NCBI GenBank assembly: GCA_020049615.1
Contig: JAIFKN010000310.1
Location: 1 to 6,910 of the forward strand
Direction: 5' to 3'
Length of the DNA stretch: 6,910 nucleotides
Origin: a bacterium
GTDB taxonomy: Bacteria; Planctomycetota; UBA11346
This document shows positions 1 through 5,607 of the stretch, in pieces. The stretch's first letter is position 1, and every line of letters begins with the position of its first letter. The position numbers and the translations under genes were made by a program. The notes beneath the pieces are model-generated. The model did no database searches and was not told the DNA's origin. It worked only from the letters and a program-made list of their open reading frames with translations.

Positions 1-1383
1 CTCATCCCGGCCCTGGCCCAGGCGGTCGAGACGCTGGAGCGCCTGGCGCCCAACGCCAGCGCCTACGCCCGGCGCAACTCCGGCACCCAGGTGCGGGTCG
101 ACGCCGCCTCGGTGTCGTGCACCCCGGTCACCCCTGACGCCGGCTTCACCCTCTCGGCCTGGACCGGCGACCGCTTCCTCGAGGCGAGTTGCGACAACCC
201 CTGCGCCGAGGCGGTTCGCGAGCAGACCCACCGCCTGGCCGATCGCGTGCGCAAGGCGCAGGTCGACTGGGACCGGCGCATCCCGGTGCAGGATCGCCTC
301 GAGCGCACCTTCGCCCAGCCGCAGACCGAGGATCCGCGCGCCGTCGCCGCCGGGACCAAGATCGAGGCCGCCCGCGCCCTGCGTGCCGCCGTGCTCGTCG
401 CCCCGCACGCCCGCGAGGCGGTCGGCATGGTCGGCGACATCCACGCCGAGGTCGTCTACGTCGACCGCACCCGGCGCCTCTGCCAGCAGTTGCACCGTGT
501 GCGCCAGATCTGCTTCGGTGTCTTCGCCAAGGACGCGCACCAGGCGCAGCTGCATGCCGGGCGCGAGGCGGTCGGCGGCTGGGAGCGCCTCGACGACCCC
601 GCCGTCATCGCCGCCGACGTGGTGCGCGACGGCCCGCGCATCCTCGGCGCACCGCGCCTGTCGGATCCGGGCGAGCACGTCTGCGTCTTCGACGGCCACT
701 TCGCCGGCATCTTCGCCCACGAGGCCTTCGGCCACGGCACCGAGCAGGATCTGTTCTTGAAGGACCGCTCGCGCGGCGCCGAGTATCTCGGCAAGCGCGT
801 CGCATCCGACCTGGTCGACATGTACGACGATCCGAGCAATGGCTGGGCGGCCTCCTACTTCTTCGACGACGAGGGTGTGCTGGCGGTGCCGACCTGCATC
901 GTCAGCAAGGGCATCCTGGTTGCGGGCCTCAACGACCGCCACAGCCAGACCGAGCTGGCGCAACGCGGCTTGGCGGTGGCCAAGACCGCCAACGGCCGGC
1001 GCGAGGCCTACGACCACAAGCCGTACACGCGCATGACCAACACCTTCTTCGGTCCCGGCACTGCGACCACCGAGGAGCTGATCCGCGGCGTGGCCAAGGG
1101 CTACCACCTGACCCATCCGAGCAACGGCATGGAGGATCCCAAGGGCTGGGGCATCCAGCTCGAAGGCGCCATGGCCGAGGAGATCGTCGACGGCCGCCTG
1201 ACCGGCCGGGTGTTCAGCCCGGTGGTCGTCACCGGCTCGGTGCCGCGCCTGCTGCAGTCGGTCGACGGCGTCGGCAGCGAGGTGGTCGAGGCGAGCATCG
1301 GCAGCTGCGGCAAGGGCTACAAGGAATGGGTCAAGGTCACCGATGGCGGGCCGGCTCTGCGTCTGCGTGCGGTGATCGCCTGA
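1..1383 (+). CDS. tldD: TldD-family zinc metallopeptidase, 5'-partial
   Basis: The frame is open from base 1, reading LIPALAQAVETLERLAP, so the start codon lies before the window; the visible part is 460 residues, close to the usual TldD length of about 480, so little is missing. An ATG-like GTG at base 91 is internal to the conserved N-terminal region and is not a good start. The metal site HEAFGHGTEQD (bases 718-750) fits the TldD HExxxH pattern, with both histidines and the glutamate present. A second TldD signature, RMTNTFFGPG, is at about 1033-1062. The cysteine of GSCGKG (codon 1306-1308) matches the third metal ligand known in Escherichia coli TldD. In that family TldD is the catalytic half of a cytoplasmic TldD/TldE heterodimer that degrades unfolded peptides and trims leaders of some RiPP precursors. 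All catalytic residues are intact, so it should be active. The partner gene follows one base after the stop. No substrate can be inferred. Confidence 0.93.
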   Translation, partial: LIPALAQAVETLERLAPNASAYARRNSGTQVRVDAASVSCTPVTPDAGFTLSAWTGDRFLEASCDNPCAEAVREQTHRLADRVRKAQVDWDRRIPVQDRLERTFAQPQTEDPRAVAAGTKIEAARALRAAVLVAPHAREAVGMVGDIHAEVVYVDRTRRLCQQLHRVRQICFGVFAKDAHQAQLHAGREAVGGWERLDDPAVIAADVVRDGPRILGAPRLSDPGEHVCVFDGHFAGIFAHEAFGHGTEQDLFLKDRSRGAEYLGKRVASDLVDMYDDPSNGWAASYFFDDEGVLAVPTCIVSKGILVAGLNDRHSQTELAQRGLAVAKTANGRREAYDHKPYTRMTNTFFGPGTATTEELIRGVAKGYHLTHPSNGMEDPKGWGIQLEGAMAEEIVDGRLTGRVFSPVVVTGSVPRLLQSVDGVGSEVVEASIGSCGKGYKEWVKVTDGGPALRLRAVIA

Positions 1384-1384
1384 C

Positions 1385-2755
1385 ATGGACCTGAAGCTCA
1401 TCCAGAACGTGCTGTCGTCGCGCAACAGCCTGGCGCAATGGCAGGTCACCGAACTGCGTTCGCGTCGTCACGAGCGCTACCTCACCTTCCTCAAGCCCGA
1501 GTCCGAGCGCGAGGCGACGGCGGTGCGCTGGCAGGTGTGGCTGGCCCTGCCGGCGGTCGAGGGCCGGCAAGGCGAGGCGTCGTTCACCGTGACGCCGGCG
1601 CATGGCGGGCCCGACCTGCGGCAGCTGCTCAAGGAGGCGGAGGCCGCGGCTGGATCGGCGCTGAATCCGGCCTGGCGCCTGCCCGCCCCAGGCGAACCGG
1701 GTGTGGCGCCGGCCTGGCGCGGCGGCGTGGTTGCCTGCGAAGTCAGCGGCGGCGCCGCCACCGGTGCGCAGATGGCGACCGCCAGCGACTTCCTCGCCGA
1801 CCAGGTGGTGACGCGCGATCCGGGCCGGGCGCTCGATGGCGCGGCCGCGTCCTTCGCCGACGCGGTGCGCGCCGCGCCGTGGACGCGCCCGAGCGCGATC
1901 GAGCTGTTCGCCCGCATCGAGGACCGCCGTCTGGTCAACCACCGCGGCCTCGACCTGTCCGAGCGCCGTACGCGCTGCTATGCCGAGTTCGTCCTGCTGC
2001 ACCGTCCGGACGGCGCGGCCGACGAGCAGGAGTTCTACGACCAGGTCGAGGCCCAGAGCCTCGTCGACCTGCACCTGGATCTGCGCGTGGCCGAGGCCGC
2101 CGCCTGCCTGCGCGATGGCGCCGGGGCTGGCGCGCCGCCCTCTGGCCGGATGCCGGTAGTGATCAGCGACAGCTACCTTGCCGGCATGCTCGGCTGGTAT
2201 GCGGCCCACGCCGATGCCGCCCTGCATGTGCGCAAGATCGCGGCCCTCGCCTTGGACCAGCCGGTGGTCGTGCGCAGCGGCGGCGATGCGCTGCAGCTGG
2301 CCAGCGACGCGACCGTGCCGAGCCTCTCGGCCTATCGATTCGACGAGCACGGCTACGCCGCCTGCCGCCAGGAACTGGTCCAGGGCGGCGTGCTGACCGC
2401 GCTGCACGGCAGCGGCCGCTGGATGCAGCAACTCGGCCGGTCGCCGCGCGGCCAGTGCGCCACCCTGTCCGTGCCTGCCGGCACCGCCGCCCTTGCCGAG
2501 CTGCGGCGTGGTGCGCTCGAGGTGGTGCGCTTCAGCGAGTTCCGTCCGCGCCACGACACCGGTGCCTTCTCCGGCGAGATCCGCTTCGGCTGGTGGCATG
2601 CGCCCGATGGTTCGCGCCGCGCCGTGCGCGGCGGCAGCGTCTCCGGCGTGCTGCGCGAGGCGATGGCCGACGTGCGTTTCAGCCGCGAACTGACCACGGT
2701 CGGCGGCTACCACGGCCCGCAGGCCGCGCGCATGCTGGCGACCGTCGCGGTGTGA
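1385..2755 (+). CDS. tldE: TldE/PmbA-type partner subunit of the TldD peptidase
   Basis: A complete 456-residue protein of usual PmbA/TldE length. It starts at ATG 1385, one base after the tldD stop, which implies translational coupling and a shared transcript; no clear Shine-Dalgarno precedes it. Family-like stretches are LVNHRGLDLSERRTRCYAEF (residues 183-202), the N-side substrate-tunnel part, and DTGAFSGEIRFGWW (391-404), which corresponds to the PmbA motif with conserved glycine-phenylalanine-serine spacing, followed by a C-terminal VSGVLREAMADVRFSREL segment. There is no HExxxH motif, as expected: in the known heterodimer only TldD carries the metal and TldE forms the other half of the closed cavity. 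No signal peptide or membrane segment is visible, so it is cytoplasmic. The assignment as TldE rather than a second TldD rests on the absent metal site, the C-terminal motif and its place after tldD. Sequence similarity to the E. coli protein appears low outside these motifs. Confidence 0.87.
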   Translation: MDLKLIQNVLSSRNSLAQWQVTELRSRRHERYLTFLKPESEREATAVRWQVWLALPAVEGRQGEASFTVTPAHGGPDLRQLLKEAEAAAGSALNPAWRLPAPGEPGVAPAWRGGVVACEVSGGAATGAQMATASDFLADQVVTRDPGRALDGAAASFADAVRAAPWTRPSAIELFARIEDRRLVNHRGLDLSERRTRCYAEFVLLHRPDGAADEQEFYDQVEAQSLVDLHLDLRVAEAAACLRDGAGAGAPPSGRMPVVISDSYLAGMLGWYAAHADAALHVRKIAALALDQPVVVRSGGDALQLASDATVPSLSAYRFDEHGYAACRQELVQGGVLTALHGSGRWMQQLGRSPRGQCATLSVPAGTAALAELRRGALEVVRFSEFRPRHDTGAFSGEIRFGWWHAPDGSRRAVRGGSVSGVLREAMADVRFSRELTTVGGYHGPQAARMLATVAV

Positions 2756-2759
2756 GGGG

Positions 2760-2789
2760 ATTGCCCCTTCATTGCCCCTTCATTGCCCC
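2760..2789 (+). repeat. 11-base tandem repeat, 2.7 copies
   Basis: The unit attgccccttc occurs at 2760-2770 and 2771-2781, followed by a truncated copy, attgcccc, at 2782-2789. It forms the outer left arm of the spacer hairpin, and its complement recurs at 2897-2907 next to the opposing gene. Register slippage between units could let the hairpin pair in more than one way. Confidence 0.85.
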
Positions 2790-2790
2790 A

Positions 2791-2814
2791 GGGGTTAGGG
2801 GTCAGGGGTTAGGG
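2791..2814 (+). other. Telomere-like intramolecular G-quadruplex motif
   Basis: Four guanine runs lie on the + strand: GGGG 2791-2794, GGGG 2798-2801, GGGG 2805-2808 and GGG 2812-2814. They are separated by three-base loops TTA, TCA and TTA. This meets the standard G3+N1-7 pattern with short equal loops and is strikingly like eukaryotic telomere repeats. It lies downstream of tldE, in the coding-strand sense, so the quadruplex could form in the tldE mRNA tail as well as in DNA. Part of the same sequence pairs in the spacer hairpin, so the two structures compete. Confidence 0.8.
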
Positions 2815-2848
2815 TCGTAGTGCTAGAGTAGTCCGTGGCCACGACCCT

Positions 2849-2907
2849 AACCCCTGTGGCAATGGGGTGGCAATGCACCCAACCCCTGTGGCAATGAAGG
2901 GGCAATG
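2849..2907 (+). repeat. 32-base direct repeat, two units
   Basis: The 16-base sequence aacccctgtggcaatg recurs exactly at 2849-2864 and 2881-2896, a period of 32 bases. Within these units GGCAATG appears four times (2858-2864, 2869-2875, 2890-2896, 2901-2907). The second unit forms the outer right hairpin arm and the first overlaps the inner right arm, suggesting the structure grew by duplication of a smaller palindromic unit. Confidence 0.8.
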
Positions 2908-2908
2908 T

Positions 2909-4333
2909 TCAGCCCCGGAAGCGCAGCCACGCCACCCGGCGGCCGCTCTGCACCTGGATGACGCCTTCGCGCAGGGCCGCGAGCCTCGCTGCATCGTCGG
3001 CGGTGGTCAGCTTGCCCAGGCCGCGTTCGGCGAGGATGCGGTCGCCCGGCGACAGTCCTCCCTCGGACGCCAATCCACCGTCCTCGACCTGGACGATGAT
3101 CAGACCCTGGCTGTCGGGCAGCACGCGGCAGCCGAGATGCGCCAGGGGTGCGGCCTTGGCGATCAGCGCCTCTGCCGCCTTGGCCAGGGCCCGCTCGATC
3201 TCCTCCCGGTCCGCTATGCGCACCGCCAGCTGATTCCGGGTCCCGTTGCGCCAGAGCGTCAGCTGCACCTGCTCGCCCGGACGGCGGGCGGCGATACGGC
3301 TGCGGAACTGCTGGATGCTGGCCACCGGGGTGCCGGCGACCTCCAGGAGGACGTCGCCGGTGCGGACACCCGCTTGCTCGGCCGGAGTCAGCGGGTCGAT
3401 GCCGGTGACGCGCACCGCCTGGGCCGGAGGCAGGCCGAGGCCGCGCGCGAGATTGGCGTCGATCTCTTCGAGCCGGACGCCGAGCGCGCCGCGTCTGACC
3501 GTGCCGTGGGCGCGCAGGTCCTCGGCGACGCGCCGGGCGATGGCCGAGGGGATGGCGAAACCCAGGCCGATGTTGGCGCCGGTGCGCGAGACGATGTTGG
3601 CGTTGACCCCGGTGATGCGGCCGTAGAGATCGACCAAGGGCCCGCCGCTGTTGCCCGGGTTGATCGCGGTGTCGGTCTGGATGAACGACTCGAAGCCGCC
3701 GACCGCCTCGTAGATGCCGGTCGAGCGGTCGGTGGCGCTGACGATGCCGGCCGAGGCGCTGTAGCCGACACCAAGCGGATAGCCCAGAGCCACCACCCAG
3801 TCGCCGACGTGGACCTGCTCGGAGTCGGCCCACTCCACCGCCGGCAGTCCGCCGATCGGCACCCGGATCAGGGCCAGATCGGTCTGCACATCCACCCCGA
3901 CGTAGGTCGCATCCGCCTCGCGGTTGTCGTGCAGCACGACGCGCAGCCGGTCGTAACCGGCATAGTTGCCGTCGCGGCGCTTCTGGAAGCCGTTCTGCCC
4001 GTCGCTCTGCAGCACCACGTGGGCATTGGTCAGGATCCACGACTGCTCGGCATCGCTGGCGACGACGAAGCCGGAGCCCTCGCCGGCATCGACCTCGCGC
4101 ACCGCCCGGCCGCCCCAGGTCAGCACGACCAGGCGCTCCTTGGTGCGGATCGAGACCACGCTCGGCCCGACCAGTTCGTGCACCAGGTTGAAGCAGCGCG
4201 ATAGCCGGGTGCTCTCAGCTGCCAGCTGGCGCAGCTCGGCACGGGCCTGGTCGCGACCGGGTTGGTCGAGGGCGGTCAGGCAGGCCGCGCAGATGAACCA
4301 GGCGAGGCAGGACAGGGGCGGGCTGGGGCGCAT
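2909..4333 (-). CDS. HtrA/DegP-like periplasmic serine protease with two PDZ domains
   Basis: A 474-residue S1C-family protease. Order: hydrophobic signal sequence (about residues 5-21), trypsin-like domain (about 50-275), PDZ1 (about 283-373) and a more divergent C-terminal PDZ2 (about 397-473). The catalytic triad is intact: His105 in TNAHVV, Asp152 in TDLALIRV and Ser229 in NPGNSGGPL. Family function is degradation and refolding control of misfolded envelope proteins, with PDZ domains binding exposed C-termini. The His-Asp spacing is 47 residues against 30 in E. coli DegP, pointing to an extra surface loop (about 108-130, rich in Asp, Gln, Lys and Arg), while the Asp-Ser spacing is nearly normal. 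The start is ATG 4331-4333: an in-frame TAG lies only three codons upstream, so no longer version is possible. No Shine-Dalgarno is evident. It is transcribed toward tldE and ends at the spacer hairpin. Whether it is a DegP, DegQ or DegS equivalent cannot be decided. Confidence 0.93.
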   Translation of the reverse strand: MRPSPPLSCLAWFICAACLTALDQPGRDQARAELRQLAAESTRLSRCFNLVHELVGPSVVSIRTKERLVVLTWGGRAVREVDAGEGSGFVVASDAEQSWILTNAHVVLQSDGQNGFQKRRDGNYAGYDRLRVVLHDNREADATYVGVDVQTDLALIRVPIGGLPAVEWADSEQVHVGDWVVALGYPLGVGYSASAGIVSATDRSTGIYEAVGGFESFIQTDTAINPGNSGGPLVDLYGRITGVNANIVSRTGANIGLGFAIPSAIARRVAEDLRAHGTVRRGALGVRLEEIDANLARGLGLPPAQAVRVTGIDPLTPAEQAGVRTGDVLLEVAGTPVASIQQFRSRIAARRPGEQVQLTLWRNGTRNQLAVRIADREEIERALAKAAEALIAKAAPLAHLGCRVLPDSQGLIIVQVEDGGLASEGGLSPGDRILAERGLGKLTTADDAARLAALREGVIQVQSGRRVAWLRFRG

Positions 4334-4584
4334 GGCCGCAATCTACGGTCGGGTCCAGCCGGTGAAGGCCGTCAGGGTAGTCCGGCATCGCTCGGTATTT
4401 CGCATGGTAATGCGAGATGACGGATATCACTTCGCTAGCAGAGGTTCCATGAACGCGAAGACATGACACCCATACGCTCATGGTCCGATAAGTCCGATCA
4501 CTGCTGAATATCCGCGCATCACGCACTGAAACGACATGGACGTCCTTCTGTTTTCGTGCGTGGTGTCGATCATATATTTCGATA
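4334..4584. other. Divergent intergenic region, relatively AT-rich
   Basis: These 251 bases lie between the starts of the protease (-) and the C25-propeptide gene (+), so promoters for both are expected here. Composition is visibly more AT-rich than the flanking genes, especially 4390-4590. A small 6-bp hairpin (tcgcat 4400-4405, loop ggta, atgcga 4410-4415) is present. No convincing -35/-10 pair is seen for the protease. Short open frames here show no recognisable protein features. Confidence 0.6.
4566..4583 (+). promoter_or_regulatory. Possible -10 element for the 4585 gene, leaderless
   Basis: The AT-rich TATATT at 4573-4578 resembles a -10 box and is flanked by two copies of tcgat (4566-4570 and 4579-4583). 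If used, the transcript would start about seven bases later, at or very near ATG 4585, giving a leaderless mRNA; this fits the lack of a Shine-Dalgarno. No good -35 hexamer lies 16-18 bases upstream, so the call is weak. Confidence 0.3.
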
Positions 4585-5519
4585 ATGCGCACCGGTCATC
4601 TGCCCAGCCAATGCCTGGCCCTCTGCCTCGCATGTGTCGTCTGCTGCGTCCCGCTTCGTGGTGAGGACGTGGTCATCGTGCAGGAGTTCCGGCCGCAGGA
4701 TGTGATGGTCGTACCGGTCGGCGGACAGCACACGGTGACCCTGGCCGATGGCGTGCTCGATGCGGTCGCGCCGGGGTTGCCCAACCTGCCGGCCCGCACC
4801 ATCAACGTCGCCATCCCACGCGGCGCCCGCGGCCTCGGCGTCCGCGTGACCCTGGACGAGCAACTCATCGGCCAGGACATCATGGTGCGGCCCTGCCAGC
4901 CGCAGACCCCGCCCGGGCAGCCGATCGTGGAGGTGGCTCCCGATCCCCAGGCCTACGCCCTCGATGCCAGCGCCCCGGTCGCGCCGGCGGTCATCACCGG
5001 CACGCACAACATGCGCGGCCGCAGCTACGTCACCCTGCAGCTGTTCCCGGTGCGCTACAACGCTGCGCTCCCAATGCCGTGGCGATCAACTGCGCGGCCC
5101 TGGCGGTGAGCGTTCCCGAGGCCGGCCAGGCTACCCTGGGCATCTGGCTCTGCGCGCAGCCGGCCGGTTCTGTCACGGTACAGGCCGCGCATGCTGCTGG
5201 CGATGCCGACATCGTCGTGTCCGGCGGGGCGGTTCTGACCTTCACCGTGGCTGACTGGAACGTGCCCCAGACCGTCACCCTGATGGCGGTCGAGGATGCG
5301 GACCTGGTCAACAGCGGCGCCAGGATCAGCCTGTCGTCCGCCGGGCTTGCCACCGTGCTGATCGAGGCGACCGAGCGCGACAATGACGCTCCGCAGTCGA
5401 TCGTCGTCGCGGCCGAGGGTGCCAAGGGGGGCAGCTGCGGATCCGGGCTGATGGGCCTCCTCTTGATGGCCCTGGCTGGGCTGTGCTTGCGTCAGCGGAC
5501 GGGCGGAGGCCGGCGTTGA
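4585..5519 (+). pseudogene. Broken secreted protein: C25-type propeptide, frame break, Calx-beta-like domain, sorting tail
   Basis: Two frames make one apparent gene. Frame one (4585-5109) begins at ATG 4585 with a cysteine-rich signal peptide (about residues 1-26). It continues with a region like the gingipain (peptidase C25) propeptide: LPNLPARTINVAIPRGARGL (66-85), then the closing YVTLQLFPVRYNAA (148-161). It then runs through 13 meaningless residues to TGA 5107-5109. The sense continues in the frame of 5070-5519, PNAVAINCAALAVSVPEAGQ, a Calx-beta-like domain typified by ADWNVPQTVTLMAVEDADL and ending ATERDND. A C-terminal tail follows: GGSCGSG, a hydrophobic helix and RQRTGGGRR. The break lies at about 5062-5075 and is equivalent to one lost base. 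No caspase-like C25 catalytic domain lies between the halves, so a larger internal deletion is likely. The downstream frame has only GTG 5079 as a start, without a Shine-Dalgarno or signal peptide. A sequencing error cannot be excluded for the frame, but not for the missing domain. The propeptide name is from motif memory. Confidence 0.65.
5079..5519 (+). other. Downstream fragment: Calx-beta-like domain plus CTERM-like sorting tail
   Basis: This is the second-frame half of the broken gene, listed apart because it might be translated from GTG 5079 or through a corrected frame. Residues about 8-103 form a beta-sandwich of the Calx-beta-like type often found near the C-terminus of secreted proteins. 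The last 30 residues have the three parts of a C-terminal sorting signal: a Gly/Cys motif (GGSCGSG, about bases 5428-5448), a transmembrane stretch (LMGLLLMALAGLCL, about 5449-5490) and a basic end (RQRTGGGRR). The pattern resembles GlyGly-CTERM, Synerg-CTERM or MYXO-CTERM tails, recognised by dedicated membrane proteases; which class is unclear. No sortase-like gene lies in the window. Confidence 0.55.
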
Positions 5520-5607
5520 ACAGCGCGTGTCAGCGGTGTGGCATGTGCGATCAGGTAGGATCGGCTCCTGATTCTTGCCGTCCCACCTGTCAGCTAAGAC
5601 TGGCGGC

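Larger units (their letters stand above)
2770..2907. repeat. Nested long imperfect inverted repeat (possible bidirectional terminator)
   Basis: The outer arms 2770-2796 and 2881-2907 pair over 27 positions with a single mismatch (2788 against 2889); the outermost 18 bases, cattgccccttcattgcc, are perfect. The inner arms 2803-2818 and 2841-2856 (caggggttagggtcgt and its complement) are a perfect 16-bp stem around a 22-base loop. A short 4-bp pairing (2799-2802 with 2877-2880) links them. The whole can fold as one long interrupted hairpin in either transcript. It begins 14 bases after the tldE stop and ends one base before the protease stop, so it may stop transcription from both sides. It could equally be a REP/BIME- or MITE-like dispersed element; copy number elsewhere is unknown. 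Confidence 0.72.
2756..2908. other. Convergent intergenic spacer filled with repeats
   Basis: This 153-base spacer separates the tldE stop (TGA 2753-2755, +) from the protease stop (2909-2911, -). Nearly all of it is made of short direct and inverted repeats, described separately: a long imperfect hairpin, a four-run G-quadruplex motif, an 11-base tandem repeat and a 32-base direct repeat. No open reading frame or RNA gene is seen. Its position between two convergent 3' ends suits a two-way transcription stop, but the hairpins are not followed by clear T-tracts on either strand. Confidence 0.8.

Noticed and set aside
189..1394. 401-codon + strand frame overlapping tldD in a second register
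   Set aside because: Arg/Pro/Gly-rich composition typical of an off-frame reading of GC-rich DNA; the tldD frame carries all the family motifs.
1337..2713. Long - strand open frame of 458 codons opposite tldE
   Set aside because: Alanine/arginine/histidine-rich shadow of the tldE coding frame, with no recognisable motifs and no signals of its own.
2760..2907. CRISPR-like array, suggested by the 32-base repeat period
   Set aside because: Only two units are present, the intervening sequence is itself repetitive rather than unique spacers, and no cas gene is nearby.
2867..4204. Long + strand open frame of 445 codons opposite the protease gene
   Set aside because: It lies antisense to an intact protease with full catalytic triad and PDZ motifs. 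Long antisense frames are expected at this GC content, and its translation shows no domain pattern.
4332..4466. Short + strand frame of about 44 codons in the divergent spacer, and a - strand frame at 4215-4592 crossing the protease start
   Set aside because: Neither shows a Shine-Dalgarno, a recognisable domain or codon use like the neighbours; the second overlaps a well-supported gene start.
5060..5085. Programmed -1 ribosomal frameshift joining the two halves of the 4585-5519 gene
   Set aside because: No X-XXY-YYZ slippery heptamer in the right register occurs near the break and no clear stimulatory pseudoknot is seen; a deletion or sequence error is simpler.
5550..5572. Inverted repeat atcagg/cctgat before the 5608 gene
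   Set aside because: A six-base stem with an eleven-base loop and a poor downstream T-run; could occur by chance.
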